Origin: Cytophagales bacterium
GTDB lineage: Bacteria > Pseudomonadota > Gammaproteobacteria > Burkholderiales > Burkholderiaceae_C
Assembly: GCA_030054145.1 (NCBI GenBank)
Contig: JASGCK010000003.1
Coordinates: 233,127 to 297,126 of the forward strand
Direction of reading: 5' to 3'
DNA length: 64,000 bases
The position numbers were made by a program, and so were the translations under genes. Shown here piece by piece: positions 56,215-64,000 of the stretch; position 1 is the first letter of the stretch, and each line of letters opens with the position of its first letter. The notes under the pieces were generated by a model that was given only the letters and a program-made list of their open reading frames with translations, made no database searches and had not been told where the DNA came from.

Positions 56215-57912
56215 TCAATACAAATCGAGCACAGCGCCTTTGGATGCGCTAGATGCGTTGAAGGCAAACTTGGCTTGCACGCCGCGTGTGTAGCGCGGCT
56301 GGGGTTTGACCCATGCGGCGCGGCGCTTGGCTAGCGTTGCATCGTCCACGTTTAATTGCAGCAACAACTGCCGCGCATCAATCGTGACGCTGTCGCCGTT
56401 TTCAATCAGGGCAATGTTGCCGCCTTCATAAGCTTCAGGCGCGACGTGACCGACCACCATGCCCCATGTGCCGCCGCTAAAGCGCCCGTCGGTGATGAGT
56501 CCAACTGTTTCACCAAGTCCTGCGCCAATCAGTGCGCCAGTGGGCGCGAGCATTTCAGGCATCCCAGGGCCGCCTTTGGGGCCGAGGTAGCGCAGCACCA
56601 TCACGTCGCCATGTGTAATTTTCCCGTCCAAAATGGCTTTTAGCGCCGATTGTTCGTCGTCAAAACATTTGGCTGGGCCTGTGATGACGGGGTTTTTGAG
56701 TCCCGTGATTTTAGCGACGCAGCCTTCGGGCGAGAGGTTGCCCTTCAAGATCGCCAAATGCCCTTCTTTGTAGAGCGCTTTGTCGATGGTGCGAATCACG
56801 TCTTGGTTGGCACGGGGCGCGTCTGGCACATCCTTTAAAACTTCGGCAAGGGTTTGGCCTGAAATCGTCATGCACTCGCCGTGGAGCAAGCCTGCGTTTA
56901 AAAGCACTTTCATCACTTGCGGAATGCCGCCTGCTTGGTGCAGGTCAACTGCCAGATATTTGCCCGATGGTTTGAGGTCGCAAATGACGGGGACTTTTTT
57001 GCGGATGCGCTCAAAGTCATCAATCGTCCACTCAACACCAGCCGCATGGGCAATTGCTAAAAAGTGCAGTACGGCATTGGTTGAGCCGCCCGTTGCCATG
57101 ATGACAGCGACGGCATTCTCCAGCGCTTTCTTCGTCACGATGTCGCGCGGTTTGAGTCCTAGCTTGATCGCGTTCATCAGCACTTTGGCAGATTCTTTGG
57201 CGGAGTTTTGTTTCTCGTCATGCGGGTTTGCCATCGTGGAGGAGTAGGGCAACGATAGGCCGAGTGCTTCAAACGCCGAGCTCATGGTGTTAGCGGTATA
57301 CATACCGCCGCATGAGCCCGAGCCTGGAATCGCGCGCATTTCGATTTCGCGTAGGTCTTCGTCGCTCATGTTGCCTGCGGCGTTTTGCCCGACGGCTTCA
57401 AACACGCTCACGATGTTGAGGTCTTGCCCTTTGTAGCGCCCTGGGAGAATCGTTCCGCCGTACACATAAATCGCAGGTACATTGGCGCGGAGCATTCCCA
57501 TCATGCCGCCTGGCATATTTTTGTCGCAGCCGCCGACTACCACCACGCCGTCCATCCACTGACCTTGCACGCAAGTCTCGATGCAATCGGCAATCACCTC
57601 GCGCGAGACCAGCGAGTACTTCATGCCCTCCGTGCCCATCGCCATGCCATCCGAAATGGTGGGCGTGCCAAAGATTTGGGCGTTGCCGCCAGCTTCTTCA
57701 ATGCCCGCAACGGCTGCATCCGCCAACTTTTGCAAGCCACTATTGCACGGCGTAATCGTGCTGTGGCCGTTGGCGACACCAATCATCGGCTTGCCAAAGT
57801 CGGCTTCGGTATAGCCCATGGCGTAGTACATGGAGCGGTTCGGGGCGCGCGATTTACCTTGGGTAATGTTGTCCGAGCGCAGATTTTTGAAGTGGATTTT
57901 TTGTTCAGTCAT
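56215..57912 (-). CDS. ilvD: Dihydroxy-acid dehydratase
   Basis: A 565-residue iron-sulfur dehydratase of valine, isoleucine and leucine synthesis. Cluster-binding cysteines are in [13 protein letters not shown] (about residue 125) and [14 protein letters not shown] (about 195), and [17 protein letters not shown] is the C-terminal signature. ATG 57912 is chosen; an in-frame extension to 57975 lies in the LOG-family gene and is unlike the family start. It lies apart from ilvBNC, 3 kb away, and follows the LOG gene on the same strand. Confidence 0.97.
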   Translation of the reverse strand: MTEQKIHFKNLRSDNITQGKSRAPNRSMYYAMGYTEADFGKPMIGVANGHSTITPCNSGLQKLADAAVAGIEEAGGNAQIFGTPTISDGMAMGTEGMKYSLVSREVIADCIETCVQGQWMDGVVVVGGCDKNMPGGMMGMLRANVPAIYVYGGTILPGRYKGQDLNIVSVFEAVGQNAAGNMSDEDLREIEMRAIPGSGSCGGMYTANTMSSAFEALGLSLPYSSTMANPHDEKQNSAKESAKVLMNAIKLGLKPRDIVTKKALENAVAVIMATGGSTNAVLHFLAIAHAAGVEWTIDDFERIRKKVPVICDLKPSGKYLAVDLHQAGGIPQVMKVLLNAGLLHGECMTISGQTLAEVLKDVPDAPRANQDVIRTIDKALYKEGHLAILKGNLSPEGCVAKITGLKNPVITGPAKCFDDEQSALKAILDGKITHGDVMVLRYLGPKGGPGMPEMLAPTGALIGAGLGETVGLITDGRFSGGTWGMVVGHVAPEAYEGGNIALIENGDSVTIDARQLLLQLNVDDATLAKRRAAWVKPQPRYTRGVQAKFAFNASSASKGAVLDLY

Positions 57913-57925
57913 GGCGTCATTGTAA

Positions 57926-58486
57926 TTAGCGATTTGGATAAATGTGAGCAAGCAAGTTTTGCACGTTATCGCCATGTTTGAGCAGATCGATTTGACTCTC
58001 GCTCATAAAGCCCTCGTCCATGGCGTGATGCATGGCTTGTAGAAATGTGTCGTAGTAGCCGCGCGTGTTTAAAAAACCAATGGGCTTGCTGTGATAGCCG
58101 AGCTGTAGCCAAACCCATTGCTCAATGATTTCTTCAAACGTACCGATGCCGCCTGCCATTGCCAAAAAGGCATTCGCGCGCTCAGCCATGATCGCTTTGC
58201 GCTCATGCATCGTGTCCACGATGATGAGTTCGGTGCAGCGCGTATTGGCGTGCTCGCGGGCTACTAAGCTTTTGGGAATAACGCCAATCACTTGTGCGCC
58301 TGCATCAAGGGCGGCGTTGGCAACAATGCCCATCAAGCCAGTTTTACCGCCGCCATAGACGATTTGCCCGCCGCGCTCGCCAACCCAGTGCCCGACCGCA
58401 ATCGCAGCCTCTTGATACGCAAAATGATTGCCGCTGCGTGAGCCGCAATAAACGGCAAGCGAGATAGTTGGCGCGAGGTTTGTCAT
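57926..58486 (-). CDS. LOG-family protein (TIGR00730 Rossmann fold)
   Basis: A 186-residue Rossmann-fold protein of the LOG/lysine decarboxylase-like family, members of which hydrolyse nucleoside monophosphates to free bases (cytokinin-activating type). It has [28 protein letters not shown] and AGGIGTFEE. The usual PGGxGTxxE motif has alanine instead of proline; the catalytic glutamates and arginine appear kept. ATG 58486 is chosen and overlaps dgkA by 4 bases. It reads toward ilvD after 13 bases. Confidence 0.88.
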   Translation of the reverse strand: MTNLAPTISLAVYCGSRSGNHFAYQEAAIAVGHWVGERGGQIVYGGGKTGLMGIVANAALDAGAQVIGVIPKSLVAREHANTRCTELIIVDTMHERKAIMAERANAFLAMAGGIGTFEEIIEQWVWLQLGYHSKPIGFLNTRGYYDTFLQAMHHAMDEGFMSESQIDLLKHGDNVQNLLAHIYPNR

Positions 58487-58872
58487 GAATTGAATTTTGT
58501 GATGAGTGCCGCCATCCACACGCCTATGCATAGCACTACGCTGAGTAACACGGCCGCAGAGCCCGTGTCTTTAGCGCGTTTGGAGAGGTCGTGCCATTCA
58601 GGACTAATGCGGTCAATTGCGGATTCAATAGCGGTATTGAGCAGCTCAACGATACCGACCAGCAAAACTGTGCCCGCAAGAAGCGCAGTCTCCATCCACG
58701 TGCGACCAAGCCAAAACGACAACGGTAATAAAAAAATGGCAAAAATGGTTTCTTGCCGAAACGCCGTTTCGCCCCAGCCAGCTTTTAGCCCCGCCAGTGA
58801 GTAGCCCAATGCATACCAGACGCGCACGAGTCCGCTACGTAGTTTTTGAGGGTTGACTTTTTTTTGATTCAT
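58483..58872 (-). CDS. dgkA: Diacylglycerol kinase
   Basis: A 129-residue small integral membrane kinase with three helices that recycles diacylglycerol to phosphatidate. The signature VELLNTAIESAIDRI is complete (about residues 74-88), and residues near AFRQE fit the first helix. ATG 58872 is chosen because the upstream extension overlaps the RDD gene in another frame. It overlaps the LOG gene by 4 bases and the RDD gene by 38 bases. Confidence 0.93.
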   Translation of the reverse strand: MNQKKVNPQKLRSGLVRVWYALGYSLAGLKAGWGETAFRQETIFAIFLLPLSFWLGRTWMETALLAGTVLLVGIVELLNTAIESAIDRISPEWHDLSKRAKDTGSAAVLLSVVLCIGVWMAALITKFNS

Positions 58873-59344
58873 TGCTTTCAACTGTAACCAAACGCGTACC
58901 CGCGAGTCTGTCGTGAATAAATTGACCGGAAGGATGAACTTTAGCCAAAGCCGTATACGCAATGATCCAGCCAAATAAAGTGGCGTAAAGCCGTGGTTGG
59001 GTGAGATCAGTCATGGCCAACGCAACAAGTGGCGGGGCAAACCAAAGCCATGACAAAACATAGCGCAATGCGGCACGCTGCAAGGATGGCGGGCGACCGA
59101 GCTGATCGGTAACTTTGAAGCGCCAAGTCTTCATGGCTAAGGTTTGACCTTTAGACCAAAACCATGCGAAATAACCGCCCAGCACAAAGAACAAAACAAC
59201 GCTAAGGGCGACATGGTGCGTCAGCGCATGGGTGCTTTGCGTTGCCAAGCTAAACAAAAGCCCCGTTATGGCGCAGATGGCAAAGAGAAGAAGCCCTTCA
59301 TAAACCCAAGCGGCTAGTCTGCGATAAAGACTAGGCGTCATCAT
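58835..59344 (-). CDS. RDD family membrane protein
   Basis: A 169-residue RDD-domain membrane protein with helices near residues 12-30, 43-62 and 110-130. RRLAAWVYEGLLL, FFVLGGYFAWFWSKGQTLAM and FIHDRLAGTRLV match the family as found in Burkholderiales. The RDD family may be transporters; function is unknown. Its ATG overlaps the DUF3106 stop by 4 bases, and its end overlaps dgkA by 38 bases. It belongs to the sigma-DUF3619-DUF3106-RDD run. Confidence 0.88.
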   Translation of the reverse strand: MMTPSLYRRLAAWVYEGLLLFAICAITGLLFSLATQSTHALTHHVALSVVLFFVLGGYFAWFWSKGQTLAMKTWRFKVTDQLGRPPSLQRAALRYVLSWLWFAPPLVALAMTDLTQPRLYATLFGWIIAYTALAKVHPSGQFIHDRLAGTRLVTVESNESKKSQPSKTT

Positions 59345-59952
59345 TGCGCGATTGGTTTCGGATCGGTTTTTTTGACAGGCACAATTTTATTTTGTGGCTT
59401 AGCGGCGAGGGCTGCGCTATTGGGTTGACTTGCCTTGGCTTTCTTTTGAAGCTGTTGCTTTTCTTCGGGGCTGAGCGCTTGGTAGGCTTGCCATTGCTTT
59501 TGTTTTTCTTCAGGATTTAATGTTTTTGCTGTCGAAAAATTAAGTCGAGCTTGCGCACGTTCTTCGGGTGAGAGTCCTACCCAATCGCGCATCCGCTCTT
59601 GTAGTTTGGCTTGACCTTCTGGATTGAGCTTGCCATAGCTTTTGGAAATCTCTAGCCACTTGCGTTTTTGCCCAGCACTCATTTTTTGCCACTCGGGTTG
59701 CAAAGGAGCCAAGGCACTTTGCTGCTCAGGCTTGATCTCTGTCCATGTGGGCGAAGAGAGCGGGGTCGTTTTGACTGCCTTCCCGTGGGTAGCTGCGGGC
59801 ACGGGGGCTTGAGGGGGGACAGGATTTGGCGTCTGCGCAAACAGCGCTGAACAAAAGCCGAGCACCAGCGCCAGCGGCGCAAAGCGGCGACAAAAAATCA
59901 TTAAAAACAATGAAAGCGGCAAGAACAAAGGACGACGATTGAACAGCACCAA
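59341..59952 (-). CDS. DUF3106 domain exported protein
   Basis: A 203-residue exported protein. A hydrophobic N-terminus (about residues 18-40, ALVLGFCSALFAQ) is a signal peptide. The DUF3106 core (about 68-165) contains helix repeats with L-(S/N)-P-E: KLNPEGQAKLQERM, GLSPEERAQAR, TLNPEEKQKQW and ALSPEEKQQL. The tail is lysine/proline-rich. The start may be TTG 59952, adjoining the DUF3619 stop, or ATG 59901. Function unknown; helix-repeat periplasmic proteins of similar style (Spy/CpxP-like) sense envelope stress. Confidence 0.82.
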   Translation of the reverse strand: MVLFNRRPLFLPLSLFLMIFCRRFAPLALVLGFCSALFAQTPNPVPPQAPVPAATHGKAVKTTPLSSPTWTEIKPEQQSALAPLQPEWQKMSAGQKRKWLEISKSYGKLNPEGQAKLQERMRDWVGLSPEERAQARLNFSTAKTLNPEEKQKQWQAYQALSPEEKQQLQKKAKASQPNSAALAAKPQNKIVPVKKTDPKPIAQ

Positions 59953-60372
59953 TTAACGCCCCATTTGCGATTTGAGGAACTGGCCAAATCCTTGATCGGT
60001 GTATGCGACAGGCGGTAAATCGTCGATCAAAATTTCGGCATCAATATCCGCCAACTCTTTGGCGCGGTAGTCGTTTTGAACTTGGTTAATCGCAATCAGC
60101 CCAACGATGAGCGCAATCAAAGGCAGAACCGTGCTCCATTTTGAGAAGAAGTCAAATCGACCACCGCCCCATACCGCCGTGCCGCCAGTTTGCGGTGCGA
60201 GCGAGGTGGTAGTTGCAAGCTGCGCTACTTTTTGAGCGTCTAGTGCGCGTTGACGCGCAAACCGTAGGCGTTCGGCAATATCAGGGGTAACAGAATTTGT
60301 TACCGCGTTGAAGTGCGCCATCAGGTTGGCGGCAAAGTGATCTTGAGTCACGAATATAGTTTTATGTGTCAT
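59953..60372 (-). CDS. DUF3619 single-span membrane protein (possible anti-sigma factor)
   Basis: A 139-residue protein with a cytoplasmic N-terminal part of about 80 residues (IAERLRFARQRALDAQ near 31-46), one membrane helix (LPLIALIVGLIAINQV) and a periplasmic tail with LADIDAEILIDDLPPVAYTD. This is the DUF3619 pattern. It follows the sigma factor with a 4-base overlap, so an anti-sigma role is likely by context and topology but unproven. Confidence 0.82.
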   Translation of the reverse strand: MTHKTIFVTQDHFAANLMAHFNAVTNSVTPDIAERLRFARQRALDAQKVAQLATTTSLAPQTGGTAVWGGGRFDFFSKWSTVLPLIALIVGLIAINQVQNDYRAKELADIDAEILIDDLPPVAYTDQGFGQFLKSQMGR

Positions 60373-60935
60373 AGCTTTACTCCAATCTCTTTAAGCGATT
60401 TACTTAAAGCTTGGCATGCGCGTGAGCAATGTGTTTTGACGCTGCCCTCGGTACATCCCATGGCCGCCGCAGTCTCTGCGACATCCATCTCCTCCCAATA
60501 ACGCAAAAGGAACGCTTCTCGTTGACGTGCAGGTAGCTTTTCAATTGCGTTTTCCAGCAACTTAAGCGTTTCTTTTCGATTGAAGCTCGTCTCCGAACTC
60601 TCGTGCTGCAAGGAGGTATCCAAAACTTCCAGCGTCTCCAAAATATCAGAATCTTCATCATCATTGCCAGAGCCAAAATCACTGAAATTGCTAAAAATAG
60701 CGCGATCTTTCTTTTGCGCTCGAAACCAATCTAGCGTAGTGTTGGACAAAATTCGCGCAAACAGCATGGGAAGCTCTTCTGCGGGTTTGTCGCCATAGTG
60801 GATGGAGAGCTTCATCATGCTGTCTTGCACGATATCCAGCGCCGATTCCTCATTACGGACGTGGTACAGACTGCGTTTGAAGGCTCGTCGTTCGGTCTCT
60901 TTGAGAAAGTTGGAGAGTTCTAGTGGTGTGGCCAA
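60369..60935 (-). CDS. RNA polymerase ECF-type sigma factor
   Basis: A 188-residue sigma-70-family factor with region 2 (about 15-85, RNEESALDIVQDSMMKL and PMLFARILSNTTLDWFRAQ) and region 4 (about 125-180, LPARQREAFLLRYWEEMDVAETA then GCTEGSVKTHCSRA). No region 3 or 1.1 is present, so it is of the ECF type. The only in-frame start is TTG at 60935, two codons after a stop, and a true ATG is 40 residues in, too late. It is divergent from ilvB and first of a four-gene run with DUF3619, DUF3106 and RDD. Confidence 0.88.
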   Translation of the reverse strand: MATPLELSNFLKETERRAFKRSLYHVRNEESALDIVQDSMMKLSIHYGDKPAEELPMLFARILSNTTLDWFRAQKKDRAIFSNFSDFGSGNDDEDSDILETLEVLDTSLQHESSETSFNRKETLKLLENAIEKLPARQREAFLLRYWEEMDVAETAAAMGCTEGSVKTHCSRACQALSKSLKEIGVKL

Positions 60936-60980
60936 AAGTCAGCTTTAAAGTGTGGTGAACAGAGACGAGCGAGAGGGGTA

Positions 60981-60989
60981 TGCGATAAT
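60981..60989 (+). promoter_or_regulatory. Candidate extended -10 promoter for ilvB
   Basis: TGCGATAAT fits an extended -10 (TG-n-TATAAT with one change). It would give a leader of about 135 bases before ilvB. No -35 box is clear. Confidence 0.35.
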
Positions 60990-61005
60990 CGAGGGCTTAT
61001 CAAAC

Positions 61006-61063
61006 GAATTCTGAGTCGATCATCTTATCTTGACGATCCATGCTTTGGATTCTAAGTCGATCA
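61006..61063 (+). repeat. 17-bp direct repeats in the ilvB upstream region
   Basis: GAATTCTGAGTCGATCA (61006-61022) and GGATTCTAAGTCGATCA (61047-61063) match at 15 of 17 positions, with starts 41 bases apart, about four helical turns. They lie between the divergent sigma factor and ilvB and could be operator sites. Confidence 0.7.
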
Positions 61064-61132
61064 GTCTCTCCAAAAGAGAGTCTTCTGCTCGGCACCCAAG
61101 GTTTTTCAACTGAAATTCGCGAAAGGTTGTTC

Positions 61133-62911
61133 ATGGAAACAAACACACAATTAAAAAATTCTTCTCAGGCGGAAGATTTAATGGGCTCGGAAATTCTTGT
61201 CCGCGCTCTTATTGAAGAAAACGTCAAACACATTTGGGGCTACCCTGGCGGTGCGGTTTTGTATCTCTACGATGCACTGTACCGTCAAGACAAAATCCAG
61301 CATGTCTTAGTGCGGCACGAACAAGCGGCGGTGCACGCAGCCGATGGCTACGCACGCGCCACGGGCGAGGTGGGGGTGGCGCTGGTCACTTCGGGTCCTG
61401 GTGTTACCAATGCGATTACGGGAATTGCAACCGCGTATATGGATAGCATCCCGATGGTCATCATCACAGGCAATGTGCCCACGCATGCGATTGGACTGGA
61501 TGCCTTCCAAGAGTGCGATACGGTTGGCATTACGCGCCCGATTGTGAAGCACAACTTTTTAATCAAAGACCCGCGCGACTTAGCCATGACGGTTAAAAAA
61601 GCGTTTCATATTGCTCGCACCGGTCGTCCAGGTCCTGTGGTGATTGATATTCCTAAGGATGTGTCGTTCAAAAAGACAGCTTACGCGGGCTATCCAAAGT
61701 CGGTGGATATGCGCTCGTATCAGCCTGTGATGAAGGGGCATACGGGGCAAATCAAAAAGGCCATGCAGTTGCTGCTTGGTGCAAAGCGTCCTTATATTTA
61801 TTCGGGTGGCGGTGCGATTTTGAGCAACGCCACAGGCGAGCTACGTCATTTGGTGGAAATGCTGGGCTACCCATGCACCAATACCTTGATGGGACTAGGC
61901 GCGATTGATGCCAATCATCCTCAATTTTTAGGGATGCTTGGGATGCACGGCACAATTGAGGCCAACAACGCCATGCAGCATTGCGATGTGCTGATTGCCA
62001 TTGGTGCGCGCTTTGATGACCGTGTGATTGGCAACCCTAAGCATTTTGCGCAGAACGAACGCAAGATCATTCACATTGACATCGATCCATCGAGTATTTC
62101 TAAGCGCGTAAAAGTCGATGTGCCCATTGTTGGCGACGTGAAAGACGTGCTAATCGAACTCATGGGCATGATCAAGGAGACTGGCCTCAAGCCTGATACA
62201 GCGGCACTTGCCGATTGGTGGAAAACAATTGAAGGCTGGCGCGCTAAAAATTGCATGAAGTACGACAGCGACAACACGGTTGTGATCAAGCCGCAAAAAG
62301 TGATTGAAACGCTTTGGAACATGACCAAAGACGATGATGTCTATATCACCTCCGACGTGGGGCAACACCAGATGTGGGCGGCGCAGTACTACAAGTTCAA
62401 AGACCCACGCCGCTGGATTAATTCGGGCGGTCTTGGCACGATGGGTGTGGGTATTCCTTATGCTATGGGCATTAAGCTTGCTAAGCCAGATAGCGAGGTG
62501 TTTTGCGTAACGGGTGAGGGCTCGGTGCAAATGTGTATTCAAGAGCTATCAACGTGCTTTCAATACAACACGCCGATCAAAATTTTGGCGCTGAATAATC
62601 GCTATTTGGGCATGGTGCGTCAGTGGCAAGAGATTGAGTATTCGGGGCGTTATAGCCACAGCTACATGGACGCGCTACCCGACTTTGTGAAGCTGGCTGA
62701 GGCTTACGGGCACGTCGGCATCAAGGTTGAGCGCCCAGAAGATGTGGAGCCTGCGCTGCGCGAAGCACGCAGACTGAAGGACCGGACGGTCTTTTTGGAT
62801 ATCCGAACCGATCAAACTGAAAATGTATTTCCGATGGTTCAAGCTGGTAAGGGCATCACCGAGATGCTGCTCACCAATCCTAGCAATAACCTTGGCTCGG
62901 AGGATCTGTAA
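61133..62911 (+). CDS. ilvB: Acetolactate synthase, large (catalytic) subunit
   Basis: A 592-residue thiamine-diphosphate enzyme of branched-chain amino acid synthesis. HEQAAVHAADGYARATG holds the TPP glutamate, SGPGVTNAITGIATAY is the substrate loop, and TGEGSVQMCIQELSTCFQYN (GEG in place of GDG, as in other Burkholderiales) to NNRYLGMVRQW binds TPP-metal. ATG 61133 is used behind AAAGG; an in-frame ATG at 61040 would add 31 residues unlike the family and lies after the direct repeats. ilvN follows with no gap. Confidence 0.96.
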   Translation: METNTQLKNSSQAEDLMGSEILVRALIEENVKHIWGYPGGAVLYLYDALYRQDKIQHVLVRHEQAAVHAADGYARATGEVGVALVTSGPGVTNAITGIATAYMDSIPMVIITGNVPTHAIGLDAFQECDTVGITRPIVKHNFLIKDPRDLAMTVKKAFHIARTGRPGPVVIDIPKDVSFKKTAYAGYPKSVDMRSYQPVMKGHTGQIKKAMQLLLGAKRPYIYSGGGAILSNATGELRHLVEMLGYPCTNTLMGLGAIDANHPQFLGMLGMHGTIEANNAMQHCDVLIAIGARFDDRVIGNPKHFAQNERKIIHIDIDPSSISKRVKVDVPIVGDVKDVLIELMGMIKETGLKPDTAALADWWKTIEGWRAKNCMKYDSDNTVVIKPQKVIETLWNMTKDDDVYITSDVGQHQMWAAQYYKFKDPRRWINSGGLGTMGVGIPYAMGIKLAKPDSEVFCVTGEGSVQMCIQELSTCFQYNTPIKILALNNRYLGMVRQWQEIEYSGRYSHSYMDALPDFVKLAEAYGHVGIKVERPEDVEPALREARRLKDRTVFLDIRTDQTENVFPMVQAGKGITEMLLTNPSNNLGSEDL

Positions 62912-63406
62912 ATGAAAAAGCACATCATTGCCGTGTTGCTAGAAAACGAAGCGGGCGCACTATCGCGCGTGGTTGGACTTTTTTCGGCTCGCGCCTATAA
63001 CATCGAGAGCTTGACTGTTGCGCCCACCGAAGACCCAACGCTGTCACGCATGACGATTCATACTTCGGGATCTGATGAAGTGATTGAGCAAATCACCAAG
63101 CACTTGAATCGTTTGATTGAAGTTGTCAAAGTGATTAACCTCACTGAGGGCGCGTACACCGAGCGCGAACTGATGATGGTGAAGGTTCGTGCAGTCGGTA
63201 AAGAGCGCGAAGAGATGATGCGCATGGCGGAAATTTTCCGTGGTCGCATCATCGACGTCACCGACAAGAGTTACACGATTGAGTTGACGGGTGATCTGGT
63301 TAAAAATGATGCGTTTTTGCAAGCCATTGATAAAAGCGCGATTTTGGAAACGGTACGCTCGGGCGCATCAGGTATTGGACGGGGCGAGAGAATTCTTCGA
63401 CTTTGA
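62912..63406 (+). CDS. ilvN: Acetolactate synthase, small (regulatory) subunit
   Basis: A 164-residue small subunit with an N-terminal ACT domain (about 1-75): [45 protein letters not shown]. The second half is the small-subunit C-terminal domain ([18 protein letters not shown]). It gives valine feedback control to IlvB. GGAGG stands inside the end of ilvB before the ATG. Sometimes named ilvH; symbol depends on isoform. Confidence 0.95.
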   Translation: MKKHIIAVLLENEAGALSRVVGLFSARAYNIESLTVAPTEDPTLSRMTIHTSGSDEVIEQITKHLNRLIEVVKVINLTEGAYTERELMMVKVRAVGKEREEMMRMAEIFRGRIIDVTDKSYTIELTGDLVKNDAFLQAIDKSAILETVRSGASGIGRGERILRL

Positions 63407-63435
63407 GATGAACTTGCAAGCTCAGCCACCCGCTT

Positions 63436-63484
63436 CCGTTCGGGCTGAGCTTGTCGAAGCCTTCGACAGGCTCAGGACGAACGG
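63436..63484. repeat. Clean inverted pair of the CTTCGACAGGCTCAG repeat
   Basis: CCGTTCGGGCTGAGCTTGTC-GAAG is followed at once by CTTCGACAGGCTCAGGACGA-ACGG, giving a near-perfect 24-bp hairpin between ilvN and ilvC. Degraded or translated copies are at 12714, 21343 and 53391. Confidence 0.92.
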
Positions 63485-63515
63485 GGCAAAAAAATTTAAC
63501 TTAAAGGAAATCCAA

Positions 63516-64000
63516 ATGAAAGTTTTTTACGACAAAGATTGTGACCTTAGCGTCATTAAGGGTAAGACTGTTGCCATCATTGGTTATGGCTCGCAAGGTC
63601 ATGCCCATGCGCAAAATTTGAACGATAGCGGCGTGAAAGTCATTGTTGGCTTGCGTAAGGGCGGTGCTTCTTGGGACAAACCAGGCAAAGCTGGTTTGAA
63701 GGTTATGGAAGTGGCGGATGCCGTCAAAGCGGCTGATGTGGTCATGATTTTGCTGCCCGATGAGCAAATTGGCGCGGTATACGCAAACGACGTAGAACCC
63801 AACATCAAGCAGGGCGCGTCGCTTGTGTTTGCGCATGGCTTTAACGTCCACTACGGGCTGGTTACGCCGCGTGCAGATTTAGACGTGTGGATGGTTGCGC
63901 CTAAAGCGCCAGGCCACACGGTGCGTGGCACGTATGCGCAGGGCGGCGGTGTGCCGCACTTGATCGCGGTGTACCAAGACAACTCGGGCAAAGCCAAAGA
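63516..64000 (+). CDS. ilvC: Ketol-acid reductoisomerase (3' end outside window)
   Basis: The first 161 codons of IlvC run open to the window edge. The enzyme isomerises and reduces acetohydroxy acids with NADPH and magnesium. [20 protein letters not shown] is the start, [15 protein letters not shown] is the NADPH fold, [10 protein letters not shown] follows, and [13 protein letters not shown] is the linker to the knotted domain. The ATG at 63516 has AAAGGAAA just before it. It follows ilvN across the palindromic repeat, so the ilvBNC operon is completed. Confidence 0.95.
   Translation, partial: MKVFYDKDCDLSVIKGKTVAIIGYGSQGHAHAQNLNDSGVKVIVGLRKGGASWDKPGKAGLKVMEVADAVKAADVVMILLPDEQIGAVYANDVEPNIKQGASLVFAHGFNVHYGLVTPRADLDVWMVAPKAPGHTVRGTYAQGGGVPHLIAVYQDNSGKAK

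Noticed and set aside
56191-56215. ATCAGTT/AACTGAT inverted repeat at the ilvD end as terminator
   Set aside because: A 7-bp A/T-rich stem with an 11-base loop and no T-run; not a convincing terminator.
61040-61132. Leader-peptide or N-terminal extension of ilvB from ATG 61040
   Set aside because: The 31 residues have no run of branched-chain codons and no similarity to the family N-terminus; ATG 61133 has a ribosome-binding site and gives the normal start.

Overview
The window reads as a chromosomal segment of a Betaproteobacterium, most likely of the order Burkholderiales. The main reason is gene order: rplU-rpmA-obgE-proB, ispB/pilD-coaE-zapD, the long rpsB-tsf-pyrH-frr-uppS-cdsA-dxr-rseP-bamA-skp-lpxD-fabZ-lpxA-lpxB-rnhB-rRNA methylase run, exbB-exbD-lpxK-trm112-kdsB-adk, and sigma factor-DUF3619-DUF3106-RDD placed head to head with ilvB-ilvN-ilvC are all arrangements I know from that order. 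Codon use is moderately GC-rich and even throughout, with no obvious large island. I cannot name the genus. Coding density is very high: most neighbours overlap by 4-20 bases or lie within about 100 bases, and no gene-free stretch exceeds 300 bases.

Layout. 1-2.1 kb: end of ratA, rnfH, a HAD phosphatase and a YebC/YeeN-type protein. 2.1-5 kb (minus): rplU-rpmA, terminator, obgE-proB. 5-8.2 kb: ispB, pilD, coaE, zapD. 8.2-18.2 kb (mostly minus): mutT, a DUF815 ATPase, a MazEF toxin-antitoxin pair, argJ, a thermonuclease-like protein (plus strand), a MoeB/ThiF-like enzyme, ctpA and hrpA. 18.2-25.7 kb (plus): VapBC coupled to argA, an iron-trafficking protein, a lone MnmC-type FAD oxidase, and an isoquinoline-oxidoreductase-type molybdoenzyme (small and large subunits) with XdhC. 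25.9-40.6 kb (plus): the translation, isoprenoid, phospholipid, outer-membrane and lipid A operon. 40.7-41.2 kb: BrnT/BrnA. 41.2-45 kb (minus): adk, kdsB, trm112, lpxK, exbD, exbB. 45-54.6 kb: xseA, a 2OG-Fe dioxygenase/FemAB-like pair, nadE, lgt, an unknown exported protein, a DUF2442 protein and alaS. 54.7-64 kb: an alpha/beta hydrolase, cytochrome c, ilvD, a LOG-family protein, dgkA, the RDD/DUF3106/DUF3619/sigma set, and ilvB-ilvN-ilvC (ilvC cut by the window end).

How the genes work together. The central operon supplies undecaprenyl-PP, CDP-diacylglycerol and DXP-pathway isoprenoids, BAM/Skp outer-membrane assembly and the acyl-transfer half of lipid A synthesis; lpxK and kdsB later in the window continue lipid A-Kdo assembly. 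ilvB/ilvN/ilvC plus the separate ilvD form the common branched-chain amino acid pathway. argJ and argA both provide N-acetylglutamate.

The most unusual content is not one new gene system but a set of small mobile-looking palindromic repeats, three of which sit in frame inside conserved genes (alaS, hrpA, the MnmC-like oxidase) and are translated as extra peptide. In alaS the element is followed by four 18-bp tandem repeats coding a hexapeptide. Three small toxin-antitoxin modules are also packed between housekeeping genes, one of them translationally coupled to argA.
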